Program-made: the position numbers and the translations under genes
Shown: in pieces, positions 28,896 to 41,400 of the stretch
How positions within the stretch are numbered: the stretch's first letter is position 1
Layout of the letters: each line of letters opens with the position of its first letter
From: Botryotinia globosa
Taxonomy: Eukaryota > Ascomycota > Leotiomycetes > Helotiales > Sclerotiniaceae
Direction of reading: 5' to 3'
NCBI GenBank assembly: GCA_014898425.1
Contig: RCSZ01000006.1
Coordinates: 2,232,001-2,296,000 of the forward strand
DNA: 64,000 nt
The notes under the pieces: generated by a model
Told to the model about the DNA's origin: nothing
Seen by the model: the letters and a program-made list of their open reading frames with translations, nothing else
The model's database searches: none

Positions 28896-30595
28896 CTAAC
28901 TACCCGTCCCAGTCCCCGAAGGACCAGCGTCCGACCCACCTATTCCTTCGATTCCCAATCCCGTACCCGTACCCCCTTCGCCACCAGAAGGAGGAGGACC
29001 TTTCCCATTACTCCCATCTCTATCTCTCCACCATTTCATCTTCCACCACCCACCTGTCGCATCTTGACTTTCTGATCGCATAGAACGGCGCTTCCTCGGT
29101 GTAGGACGAGCTGCAAAGCCTGGGAAACCCGTTGAACGTCTTCTTTTTCTACGATAAAAAGATACTTCCCGCTGAAGAAGTGATGTATTTTCATCTGGAA
29201 TAGGCGAGTCCATTCCCGCCTCCTCATCATAATTCGAGGTTCTAGGGAACGTCGATGCAAAGTTTGGTCTCTTCGCCCTTGGTCTTGTAGGCGTAGATTT
29301 CGCATCATCATCTTCTAATTCACCCCAAATCTCATCCACCTCTGAAAGACGAACGGCTTTCCTTACATGTCTTGTTGCCCCAATAATCGTATCGAGTTTA
29401 GTGGTCGGAGTCATGGGCTCGTCGCTTAGCAGAGCTTGATGTTCAGTTGTGATGGCGGCTTCTTCATCTGCAGCATAAGATTCTGAAGAATCGTTGTCAG
29501 TATCTTCGACAAGACCGAGGCCGGGAGCAAGCGCACTTTGGGCTACAGCTGGTTGAGTTTGTTCTTCGTTGAGACGCCAAGAGAGAGCTAAGACGCCAGA
29601 TAGTAGAATGGCAGTTCCGAGAGCAATTAGCCCTGCGTGTAGGACAGGTAGTCGATCGGTCTGTTTGAAATATATGAGGCCATCGAGAATGGCTATAATG
29701 TTATAGATGCAAAATACCAGTGGATATAGGACACTAGTAGATACTAATTTGAGACCGCAATGCAGGAAGTAAAGTTGTGTGAGAGCCAGGAAGACGAGGC
29801 CGAAAAGAATAGCCCATGATTGCCATCGATCGAATTGGTTATGTCGATCGATAATCGTTCGGACCAACAGTTCGACTGCTGATTTGGCTACCAATAAAGA
29901 GTGGGCTGACAATACTCCACTAATACATCCATATGACAATCCTCTAAGGAGTCGGATTCGAGGACTTGCAGAGATTCTGGGAACTCTCCCCAGAAACCAT
30001 GCCAGAGCGACTATTCCCGCAACCAATAAAAACTGCATTATCATCCAAATAACAAATGTCCGTCGTCCGAGAAGTAATAGTAGTTGATCCAGCGAGTGAG
30101 CTGGCTCTGGAATAGCCCCAAATATAGCAATCAGAATCGCTCCTGTCGAAACCAATAATGTCCCTCCCAAAGACCATGTTGTAAATGGTTCTCCCAGTAT
30201 CAAAGTTGCGCAAATAGAATTGAAGACCAGACCTGAGGCCTGTAGAGTTGACAATACAGGTAGAGGTAAAGTTGTTATTTGGATCGTACTGCCCACAAGA
30301 TTCGATATGATAAACATGCCCATGCCCAGCTGCCATCTTCTCCTTCTATACGGCGGTCTTCGAACATGATGTGCCCCTTTCTCATCTTCTAGAATATGTG
30401 ATTTGCGTTGGAGGGTTAAACCGAGACTTTGGACACTCGTGGATATAAGTCCTACTAATATCCCAATCTGCCAATGTGTAAAAATGGTAGTTAGATAGCT
30501 GTACAACGAATCTTTGAACTATTTCATTTCCAGGACGAGAGAGTTTGACTTACAGCCACACTTCCCCCAGGCGATAGGTCGCCGAGCTGTCCCAT
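28896..30595 (-). CDS. NIPA/DUF803-family magnesium transporter-like membrane protein
   Basis: Exon 1 (30595-30554, 14 codons) ends in a GTAAGT donor. Exon 2 (30467-28896) follows the acceptor TTGGCAG. The result is 537 residues. The join GGSVA-IGILVGL reconstitutes the conserved family start, which runs on into STSVQSLGLTLQRKSH, so this start is preferred over the ATG at 30506 that lies inside the intron. About eight or nine hydrophobic segments fill residues 14-335. The last 200 residues are hydrophilic with Arg/Lys clusters and a Gly/Ser/Pro-rich end, and should be a cytoplasmic tail. NIPA proteins are DMT-superfamily relatives linked to Mg2+ transport; the substrate here is inferred from family only. 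The gene is divergent from VMA4. Confidence 0.88.
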
Positions 30596-31176
30596 TACGA
30601 TGTATTGCAAAGCTTCATTTGGTATGGTAAAGTGCCGTCCTCTGTTCGAGAAAGAGATTATATGGTGTAATAATTAAGTTCGAGAGGTACTTGTTGTGTA
30701 AAGTGATTGTTCCAACACGCAGTCAACATTAAGTCATATGCGATGTCCACCAGATCTTGGGGGTAGGTATGTATAACAATCGCAAGTTCGATATCCTGAG
30801 TCGCGATGCAAATTACTCCAAGAACAACCGCTCTCAATGAATCACAACAAATATAATTCTGCAAATGTGACAATGCGAACAACGAGTTTCAGATGAAATA
30901 GAAAGAATTTTGGCATGAATTATTCATTTCCCACGAGTCAAGGAACATTCCTCACCGTTCAAACAAGTATACTTCGAGAGCCACAGTATCACATGATCAT
31001 TAATCGGGACGTCGCTTCCCTTATCGCTTCTGGACCTTGGAGCTATCCCAGGTTGTTAATTCCCAACCTTGTTGTTGCTATTGAAGCTCCAACGTTTCCA
31101 ACGAATATCAACCTTTCCACATCTCTCGATTCCACGCAATATTTCCCAGTACTTTCACATCTACCAATCGCCCATC
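30596..31176. promoter_or_regulatory. Shared promoter region of the NIPA-like gene and VMA4
   Basis: 581 bp between two divergent start codons, so it must contain both promoters. I see no clear TATA box or binding site that I could name. Open frames on either strand are short and unsupported. Confidence 0.5.
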
Positions 31177-32104
31177 ATGTCGCACGCTCTCTCGGATGAC
31201 CAGGTAAGTGAAGCTATTTCCAACAATCACTCCCGCCTTAAAACCCTATGCTAATGTTATATCTAGGTGTCGCAGGTACAGCTTTCCTTCCTCTCCTCAA
31301 GGCTTCTCATCCCCAGAACCGGCATTAACGCAATGTGAAAACAGGAGTTGAAGAAGATGACGGCGTTCATCAAACAAGAAGCCATGGAAAAGGGTCGCGA
31401 AATCGAACTCAAAGCAAATGATACGTCTCCACCAACAGCCCATTTTCCATCTGCCTTCCCCCTAACATACCCAAACAGGAATTCGCCATTGAAAAATCCA
31501 AGCTCGTCCGTCAAGAAACTTCCTCCATCGACACGCAATATGAGAAGAAATTCAAGACTGCCCGTATGTCCCAACAAATCACTCAATCGACCGTCGCAAA
31601 CAAGACTCGTCTCAAGGTTCTATCTGCCCGTCAGGAACTTCTCGATGGGATTTTTGAACAGGTGCAAGGAAGACTCAAGGAAGCTACGAATGATAAGGGT
31701 AAATACACGGAGATCTTAAAGAATCTTTTGTTGGAGGGCATGTACGCATTGAACGAGGGAAAATTGCAGGTTAGAGGGAGAAAACAAGATTATGACCAGA
31801 TCAAGAAGGCAATTGAGGAGGCGCAGAAGGTGTACAAGGAGAAGATGAAGAAGGATGTGACCGCGAGTATAGATGAGAAGAACCCTTTGCCCGAAGAATC
31901 GTAGGTTGCTCTAGTTTTAAGTGGAATGAGGTTGGAAGCTAACGTTTGGATAGTGCTGGTGGTTTGTCCATCATTGGTGGAGGGGGCAAGATTGATATCA
32001 ACAATACTTTTGAGGAGCGTCTGAAGTTGCTCCAGGATAACGCATTACCCGCTATCCGAACCACATTATTTGGTCCTAACGTTAACCGGAAATTCTATGA
32101 TTAG
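31177..32104 (+). CDS. VMA4: V-type proton ATPase subunit E
   Basis: Best model has five exons: 31177-31203, 31267-31275 (9 nt, VSQ), 31345-31420, 31477-31900 and 31954-32104, giving 228 residues against 233 in yeast Vma4. The N-terminal coiled-coil half (ELKKMTAFIKQEA...EEFAIEKSKLVRQE), the MSQQITQSTVANKTRLKVL segment and the C-terminal INNTFEERLKLLQDNALPAIR...RKFYD match the family closely. Subunit E forms the peripheral stalk with subunit G and holds the V1 sector to V0 in the vacuolar proton pump. Two splice features are odd: the 9-nt microexon, supported by alignment with LTPNQVNDELNKM of yeast, and intron 3 (31421-31476), which starts AT and ends AC. A GT-AG choice there breaks the frame; see findings. 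The gene converges on the minus-strand gene ending at 32335. Confidence 0.95.
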
Positions 32105-32334
32105 TTGCTTGGTGGATGATGAGCGTCGTGTTTTGAGAGTCTTGAGGATGGAAAGGAGGTATGAACGAGCTTTGCACATTCCAATTATACAATATTGCAG
32201 GTTTTGTCGGTAGAGCGTGTATGATACATTAACATCAACATCATTAAGATTGCATAGAATGTTTGATCTTGAAATCTACAAATCAATAAGACCTACTTTA
32301 GGCGTGACTCCCATATCATGAGCGCAGCACTAAT

Positions 32335-34342
32335 CTATTTTGCCTGCTTCACAAAATTAGACATGCCCTTTTGCATTCCCTCCAGAGATTCTCCCTGTTC
32401 ATAATATTTCTTCGTCTCTTCATAAAACATATTTTTCGGTTTCCGCCTAGTTCTCACCGTATGTTCTATTCTCCTCTCCACTAAATTTAAGATTCCACTT
32501 GTTTCCACCTTTGAGATATGAGCGGCACCCGAAGCCATGATGCCGAAATTAGCAAATCGATCTGTCAACTCATCTACGTCTTTATTAAACTGTATCTCTG
32601 TCTTTTCATCTATCAGGTCTAGATCTTCGGCTCGTCCATCGTCAATACCAATGTCCAGGAGGAGAACTAGGGCCGAGAGCTCGGGATAATCGGTCGTACG
32701 AGTTATCTGGAAGGGGGGGTCGTTGAGACGCTGGATGATGGAGCGGATGGAGAAGGATTTTTGGGGTGGGGAGAGAGATACGGGGAGAGAGGAGAAGAAG
32801 AATGTTAGGGCTAAGCGACGACGCAGTTCGTGGAGTTTGGAGGAGCGGAAGGGGGGGGTGGAATTTACTATGCTGAGACGGAGACAAGCGAGCTCGACGG
32901 TGTTGAAGAGGGTGGCGCAGATTGTTTGGGACTATTAGGAGGACGATTAGTTTATGTGTGGGACTGGAGTTTGAGGGCTGGGGGAGACTTACGGATTCTT
33001 CCCATACATCTGGATCAATCCAGAGACATAGATTGTGCAGTGTTGTCTGTACTTGTGACAGGAGATCTACTCTTTCTACTAAGACTGGATCTATGCCCAG
33101 TCTCAATAGTATACATATAACTTCCAGTCTAGTTTCTTGTTGGAGATACTTGGCTATTAGATTCAAGAGACTGATCAAAGCTCGGACTTTTGACCAAGGA
33201 TGATTTGAATATGCATCTGATATCTCTAGACGCGGTACTACTTTTTCAGACAGAGCAATCGCCGTATTCGTAGCACCGATAGATTTGAACATCTTCCTAA
33301 TGACCACAGGAGTAACCAGTCGGTGAACTTGTTTTCGTGATATTGCCAAAACAGAAGAGTAGGCATTTCGAAGATCATTCTGTTCTTCCAAACAGAAGTC
33401 TTCTAGAATCCATTGAATGATCTCATCGGGCAATTTCTTTCGATACGCAATCATGTTCTCCGCGAACCCCGATACAAATGTTTGATGTCTGATCTGAGGC
33501 TCGGCGAGATCGTTCTTCCAATTTTTCGGCAACGAAGATGTTGGAAATGGTTTCCTCTTGATCGGGGGAGTTTCTCCAGTTTCGAAAAAGTACCATCGGC
33601 TGCCAACATTTCCAGCTTCTGTTCTCTTGACAGCCTTTAAGACTTTCTGAATATCCTTTCCACCGCCATCTTCTTTCTCCTCGTTTAACTTTCGTAGAAT
33701 GCCGCCATGAATATCGTCGTTGAATGCGGTAGGTTCATCATCTCCCATCTCCATATCTTCCTGAGTTATTTCCTTCAGCCTTCTTTCTTTTTCCTCGAGC
33801 GCTCTATCAGCAACCGCAGTTCCCATGAGATGTTTCAGATCAAATTTGTATGGTGTTGTTCTCAGAGCTAATGGAGAACGCTTGGCACTTGAGATGGGGC
33901 CATTCCTAAATCTGGAGGACGTGGGGGATACTGGAGCTAGGGTGGAAGATGTCGCAATCGGCGCTGTACGATTTGTCTTGAAGATAACGTTGAGATCTTC
34001 CAAAGAACTATCAGAATCGCCTTCGTCGTCTGAGCATGGAACAACGCCATTCGAGATATTGGAAGAGGATTGCGGGATGTTTACTGGTGGAGTTGATAAA
34101 GAGGAGGTGGATTGTGGAGAAGATGGCGAAGAGGATGATTGTGGAGAAGACAGAGGTTCCATAGTAGCACTTGAGACTAGGCCTGTTGGCTGAGAGTTTG
34201 TGGAAAGTGAGGATCCGGATGCTATCTGATCATTGTTGCGCGAAGTTGTGGATAGAGGGGTAGATGTCGATGTGGAAGCCTGTTGTGTCGGCTTGAAAAA
34301 TTGGCGAATGTTTCCATTAGTTTTACCCTTCTTTGAAGACAT
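32335..34342 (-). CDS. Candidate Smc5/6-associated CANIN-domain (Nse6-like) protein
   Basis: Two exons, 34342-32993 and 32931-32335, joined by a GTAAGT donor and an AATAG acceptor, encode 648 residues. Residues 1-165 are Ser/Thr/Pro-rich and disordered, apart from a PCNA-box-like NIRQFFKP at 11-18 and an acidic patch (CSDDEGDSDSSLEDL). Residues from about 240 form a conserved-looking helical region: RWYFFETGE, then FVSGFAENMIAYRKKLPDEI, then many short amphipathic helices as in HEAT-like folds. This layout suggests the CANIN domain of Nse6/SLF2-type proteins, which load the Smc5/6 complex at damaged DNA. That is a tentative recall, not a motif proof. The gene itself is well supported by its length, intron and composition. 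Confidence 0.62.
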
Positions 34343-37300
34343 GACCAGCTAGCATGTTCAGATATTATAGCAGATATGAAAACACGCAGTGCTTTATTCA
34401 ATCCACGAAAAGCTTCTTGTCAAAGGTGCATATCAGTCTTTCAGATGTCGGATGAGTTGAAAGTCGCGTCTGTGTCGCGTAATTGATAATGCTTGTAGAC
34501 ACGAACATCACGGGATGACGAATTTTGGATCAGTTCAATTTTGGTGTTTCTATTTTGGGCATTAGGTAAGCGCTGGGGGCGGCATTCACGTTGCGATCGA
34601 CAGCCATCCAATTTAGATGAAACTATTTGACGACTACTTGCACTTAATAAATTCTACTTGTGAATAAAAAATTTGGGCGACGAGCGATCGGATAGTAAAG
34701 ATCTTCATTAATAAGAAGTTGAATTTTTTGAGATTTATTTGATGAGTGTGTGTCAATCTTGAGAGTGCAGTACCGTCCTGCATACTCCACGAGTCCACCA
34801 TCAAAAGATCAACTACCTTGGCTCCATGGTTCAATCCGTCCCCTGCTCCACCGCGGATCTAAAAGTCCCTGCGCTTCCGTTTTACTTCCAATTTGATGCA
34901 GATGTCAAACGTCCGTATGTACAATTTTTTGATGGTCCGGTTCGGATGTTGACCATCCTGCTCAGAGAGAGTCTGAGCCTCCCGCTGGATTTTGAGGAAC
35001 AATATTTTTATGCATGCTCATTTTATCTGCCCAGGTGGAGGAAGGAGCAATCACTTTCGCCTCGAAAGTTTATACTTGAGAAATGAGATGAGAGAGTATT
35101 GTCGTTCAGGTAGGGCGAGGGCGGGCGTTGATCATTGTTGATATCGGCTGATGATACATGCCTAGGTAGTAGGTAGGTATATATTACATACCCCTCTCTT
35201 GAGATTAAATAAAAAGGTTAATAAATGATACCTTATTAGCAGTACAACTTTGTATATCATGCAGATTGTCCTTTCTTCACAATTCACATAATGCATGCAT
35301 CACGCTCTGTCTAAGGGATGAATAAAGGGAGGTATGTATGTATGTAGATGATCATTCGGTTAATCAAGAGGAAAGAGGGATCTACGGAGTACGGAGTACG
35401 GAGTACGGAGTTATGAGAAAGATCCAGCCAACGCCAGCGGCCAGCCTGGTTCAGGACTTGATGGAATATCGATAACGAATGTATAGTTTGGGGTTTTGTT
35501 GATGGAGCAGATGGAAAGTTATATAGACATTAATTTGAACAATATGTACTGTACATCTTTTACCATTTCTCCTCGATGCAAATAAATGATCAAGTCCACT
35601 CACTCGCCATACTACCGTAGGGTATCGGTCACATATAATATCCGAGAGCTTTTCTCCGAATCTCCTTCCTCCGTCCACCTGGTGGTCCAAGAATCCACAT
35701 CCTTTGTTCGGCCGAGTTTTCCACTCGACTCAAGCCCCAGCCATTTTATGAAATGCTTACCATTATCCTCTGTATATATGTAATATTATTATTATCTAAG
35801 TGATACCTACCATATGCTTACATATGTCAATTTCTTCTTCCTCTCTTGGTCTTCTTGGTATTATTTATCCAATCATTTCCACCCAAAAGAAATAAGTCGG
35901 GTAAAAGTACATGCCTATGTACTGTCCCTAGCTAGACTCTAGCTAAACTCCGGATCTAATCTTGTAATACATTCATCCAAGTTCCAACATACCTCTCCCT
36001 ATCTAGATCGAATGTCCTGTGTGTCGATATGCAGTGATACATCAAAAAGTCCCTTCCCCTCCCCCGAAAAAAGGCGTGACAAAGCTTAGCACAGTAATAA
36101 AGTATTGTACAAGATCTTACATAGACAGCATGGACAGCATGGACAATTCCCTCCTTTCGAGAACAACTGTTTGTTGATATTGAAGGTTGACCCCTGAACT
36201 TTGTTTCTAACATATGATTGGCGTAAATGTGAATGAATCCTAGGTTTCTAGAGTGCCTCCCAGGAATATTTGGACATTTCAGCCCTCTGGAAAAATTGTA
36301 AGGCGGTACAGGAACGATGGAGATGGATGGACATGAATCAGTGAGCATGGATGAGAGAGCATGCGTATGAACGTTTTTGATACTTTCCCACCTCTTCTCT
36401 TCTCAATCCAATGCAATAACTATAGGTACCTAGGTATCTACGGAATTTACGATTTGTGCTGAATTCCGTGCATTGCGGCGGTACTTGCTCATAAGTGCCT
36501 TGGTACTGTCTATCTATCTATCTATCTATCTACCTCTCCCTATGTACTTGCAGCATTCGACCACTCCCTTGCTCTCTTAACATCAACCATCTCAAAGGAC
36601 CACCCAAACCACCACCCAAACCACCCAATCATTTGTTTTGCGGGAATCCTTTTACCATTTACCACTTAGCATTTTCCTTCAAGCCTACCTACTCCACTCT
36701 GGCATTTTCAAGCCAAGTAATTTCGATTCACACCTCCTTCGACTCCGTATTCTTTTCCATCCGTCATAATTAACCTTTCTTTATTATCCCTAGCTACCGA
36801 CTTTACACTTTTGACTTTTGACTTTTGTAAAGCATGACATATGTGATATGATGTATGTATAATTCTAGTCTCACATACTACTATTTACTATTATCTACTA
36901 TATCAATCATATCAATTATATCAATTATATCAACTATATCAATTACTTAATGAAATAATTAAAGATATATAATATACAATAAAATCATTTATAATTTTCA
37001 TAAATATTATTCAAATTAAATATAATTGAATTTATTATAAATTAATATATTACTGATATTATATTAAAAAAATTAAAAAAATTGAAATCAAATTAAATAA
37101 AATAATAGTTATTAAAACTATTAAATAGGAAAAAAAGTATTTATTTTTTTATTACTTTTTTAATCATTAATATTAAAAAAATTAATATTTAATTAAAGAA
37201 AAGAATATCTTTTAAATGATATTATTTTTATAGATTTTGAATTATTTTTAAAAAAGTAAATTTATTTATTTTAAGGATTTCAAATATAAAAATTCGAAAA

Positions 37301-38477
37301 TATAAATTACTTTTGTTATTTCAATTTTTAATAACTTTTTTATATTAAAAAATTAATTTTTTTGATATATAAAACTTTATATAATTCTTAATAGAATATT
37401 AAAATATAAAAATATTAAAATATTAAAATATTAAAATATTAAAATATTAAAATATTAAAATATTAAAATAAAAGTTAAAGGAGATATAAAGAATTCAAGA
37501 AATTTTATTAAATTATTTTTATTTTTATTGAATAAAAACTTTAATATAATATCTCTTTTTAATGATTTATTTATATTATTTAAAACTTTTTAAATATATA
37601 TAAATTATATTAATAAATTATAATTTCAAATTATATGAGATTTAATTTAGATTTATAGAAATTATAAGGAATTTTAATATGTACTATACATCTTCAATTA
37701 TTTCGTTAAATATATCAACTATATTAATTATATCAACTATATCAACTATATCGACTATATCGACTATATCGACTATATCAACTATATCAACTATATCAAC
37801 TATATCAACTATATCAATTGCCTCTCCACAAATCCATCATCCGCTCTCCGAATTTCGTCGGTTTCATGTGGCGTTTGCTACTCCTTCTTATTTGTTCTTT
37901 AGCTGTTGCTCAATTTTACGAACTCCTCTTACCCACCCCGGAACTTCCAGAGCATTTCATTCACTTGCTCAAACCCAACTCAGACCGTAAACTCCGTCCC
38001 TCTTCCTCTCTTTCCTCTCAACATCTACAATTTTTACCACCATTTCCTCGAACCTTCACCATATCATCAATTCCATCTATTTTCTTGCGAGGGAATCTGC
38101 TCACACACAATCGTTCAATTGCCCCATACAACCTTGCAAGGTTCAAATATTCCAAACAAAATCTACCGCCTATTCGCGATCTCCTGGCCGACTCTTCCGG
38201 TACCAAATTAAGTTGTCATAAGCGACCATTCTAAAAGTACCAGACCTTCTACTGTGTGGACCTTTGTTATAACGATACTTCTTACCGTTGCTCGTCGATA
38301 TTAATTTCGTTTCTGTCGAAAGTTCTAGTCGAGTCTCAATTGTTTCAATCGTCTTGTCTCTTTCACGAATTATACTTCAACGTCTGAATTCATTCAAACA
38401 CTGGCGGGCATATTCACCTTGCCTGCGGGCTCTTGCCTCAAACTGGGCTTCCGCCCCAATCACAAACGATCGCAATC
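34343..38477. other. 4.1-kb intergenic region with an internal AT island
   Basis: Between the divergent CANIN-like gene and the flippase gene. It contains short unsupported open frames, for example an 86-codon frame at 34826-35086. It also holds a TACGGAG tandem repeat (35383-35411), a TATC run (36510-36531), the AT island and its flanking 9-bp arrays (36896-37820) and a pyrimidine-rich leader to the flippase gene (about 37820-38477). Nothing that I would call a gene. Confidence 0.55.
36896..37820. repeat. AT-rich island flanked by TATATCAAC-type arrays
   Basis: The centre, 36950-37690, is as AT-rich as the first 16 kb, whereas the sequence outside is ordinary. On the left, 36896-36945 is an array of about five ATATCAA(T/C) units. 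On the right, 37707-37820 is an array of about twelve TATATCAAC/TATATCGAC units in the same orientation. Within the island, 37400-37470 is an ATTAAAAT array of eight or so units. The arrangement suggests an insertion into, or expansion within, a minisatellite, followed by mutation to AT. Confidence 0.7.
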
Positions 38478-41400
38478 ATGCCGGACGTCGACATGTACGT
38501 AGAACCCGAGGAGGATGCACCTGAGCCAGGGACGAGGCGAATGAGATGGGCCACAAAAAGAGTGTCCCCCAAAGGTAGTGATAAAAAGAGGACATCGATA
38601 ATGGATCGATTGCATCCGCATCAATCGCAAAGTAGTGAGAAGAGAGACTCTGCCGGCGCAAGCTCAATGGGAACGGATCTTGACAGGATACAAGAAGAAC
38701 AATCAAATGCAGCTGCGGAGGAACAAGCGGAGGATGACGATAATGACGGTCAAGGACCTAGAAAGGTTTTCTTTAATCTTCCCTTGCCACGGGACGCGAT
38801 CGACGAGTTGGGTCACCCCTTGGTGCATTATAAACGAAACAAAATCAGAACTGCAAAATACACCCCTTTGAGTTTCATACCGAAGAATATTTGGTTCCAA
38901 TTCCACAACATCGCGAATGTGTATTTCTTGTTTTTGATCATTCTCACCGTAAGTCCAGGTCTTGTAGGCTGCATATGTGAGGCTGATGATTCGTGTAGAT
39001 TTTTAGTATCTTTGGTGCATCTAATCCAGGTCTCAACGCTGTTCCCTTGATTGTCATTGTCGCAATTACAGCTATCAAAGATGGAATCGAAGATTATCGC
39101 AGAACCATTCTCGACAATGAGTTGAATAATTCGCCCGTTCATCGCCTTGTTGACTGGAACAACGTAAATGTCAGCGATGATGCCATTTCACTATGGAGGA
39201 GAATCAAAAAGGCTACTTCACGTTGGATCGTAAGGACACTCAAGAAAATGAGGAAAGACAAAAAGCTACCCGGAGAGACGTATGCCCAACGTGCCATGGA
39301 TGTGGACGAGCCTCGACCCTCTTTCGAGTCAAGGGCTGCGCGAGACGACATTCAAATGACACCGGTGCCCTCTCCCCTCCCACGAGATGGCGAGCTTGAT
39401 GTTCCCGATCGCCCGACGACGGCTTTCTCCTACGATGCTAGCGGGAAAGCCCCTGCGGAAAAGGACTTTGGAAGTTTGATCAACCGCAACAATGCAGTAA
39501 CTGGAAAACCCAGATTTCATCAGGATTACTGGAAGAATGTGCAAGTTGGAGATTTCGTTCGTATCTACAACGACGACCAGATCCCAGCAGACATTGTGAT
39601 TTTGTCTACCTCTGACCCCGACGGAGCTTGCTATGTTGAAACGAAAAATTTGGATGGAGAGACGAACTTAAAGGTACGACATGCTCTTCGTAGTGGCCGA
39701 AGCATTAAACACGCTCGCGATTGTGAAAGAACGGAGTTCGCTATTGACAGCGAAGCACCACACCCTAATCTTTACCAATACAGTGGTGTGGCTCGCTGGA
39801 CGCAATACAATGGAAAAGATGGACCAGGCGAGGACATGGTTGAGCCGATCTCGATTAATAACTTGCTTCTTCGTGGGTGTAATCTCAGGAACACGGATTG
39901 GATTCTCGGAGTTGTCGTGTTTACCGGTTTTGATACCAAGATCATGTTGAACTCTGGAATCACTCCAAGTAAACGCTCACGCATCGCCCGGGAACTCAAT
40001 TGGAATGTCGTTTACAATTTCGTTCTTCTGTTCACCATTTGTTTCGCTTCTGGTCTTGTCGAAGGTATCGCTTGGGGTCAAGGCAATAATACCATTGATC
40101 TATTCGAATTTGGTTCCATTGGTGGAGCCCCAGCACTTGACGGTTTCATCACTTTTTGGGCTGCTCTTATTCTTTTCCAGAATTTGGTACCGATTTCATT
40201 GTACATCACGATTGAAATCATCAAGACTTGCCAGGCATTCTTCATCTACAGCGACAGCGAAATGTATTACGACAAACTCGATTATCCTTGTACGCCTAAA
40301 TCGTGGAATATCTCTGATGATTTGGGACAGATCGAGTATATCTTCTCCGACAAAACTGGAACTTTAACTCAAAACGTCATGGAATTCAAAAAGGCCAGCA
40401 TCAACGGGGTCCCCTATGGAGAAGCATACACTGAAGCTCAGGCTGGTATGCAAAAGCGTCAAGGTATTGATGTAGAAAAAGAAGGTGCAAGGGCTAAACA
40501 GCAAATTGCTGCAGCGCGTGCTAAAATGCTGGTCGATGTTAGAAAACTTCATGACAATCCATACCTTCACGATGATGATCTGACTTTCATCGCTCCTGAT
40601 TTCGTTACCGATCTCGCTGGCGAAAGTGGTAAGGAGCAACAAGACGCCAATTATCAATTCATGTTAGCTCTCGCTCTTTGTCACTCGGTTATTTCAGAAA
40701 CCACACCAGGAGATCCTCCGAAGATTGAATTTAGAGCTCAGTCGCCTGATGAAGCAGCATTGGTTGCTACTGCCCGTGATGTTGGTTTCACTGTTCTCGG
40801 AAACTCGCCAAATGGTATTTTATTAAATGTTCAAGGCGAGGATAGAGAATATAGGGTTCTAAACCAACTCGAATTCAACTCGACCAGAAAGAGAATGAGT
40901 GCCATTATCCGTATGCCAGACAATAGAATCATACTCTTCTGTAAAGGTGCAGACAGTATAATATATTCTCGCTTAAAGCGAGGAGAGCAACCAGAGTTAC
41001 GTCGTACGACAGCGGAACATCTGGAGATGTTTGCAAGAGAAGGTTTACGTACACTTTGTATTGCGCAAAGAGAGCTTGGTGAGCAAGAATATCAAGATTG
41101 GAACCGCGAGCACGAGATCGCGGCTGCTGCCATCCAGGACCGTGAAGATAAGTTGGAAGCAGTATCAGATATGATTGAACGCGATCTCACCCTTCTTGGA
41201 GGTACAGCTATCGAGGATCGACTGCAAGAGGGCGTGCCTGATACCATTGCACTTCTCGCCGAAGCCGGTATTAAGCTCTGGGTTCTTACTGGTGACAAAG
41301 TCGAGACGGCCATCAACATCGGATTTTCATGCAACTTACTCAACAATGACATGGAACTCATTCTCTTCAAGATCGAGGATGAACAGGTTTCTACCGCTGA

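Noticed and set aside
34820..34845. GGTTCAATCC resembling a tRNA T-loop
   Set aside because: The flanking bases do not form the 5-bp T stem, and there is no matching D arm, anticodon arm or acceptor stem upstream.
34826..35086. 86-codon plus-strand frame near the CANIN-like gene
   Set aside because: No family features, short, and in a likely promoter region. It cannot be excluded but is not supported.
37400..37470. ATTAAAAT tandem array as a CRISPR-like array
   Set aside because: Units are contiguous 8-mers without spacers, in a eukaryotic AT island; an ordinary minisatellite.
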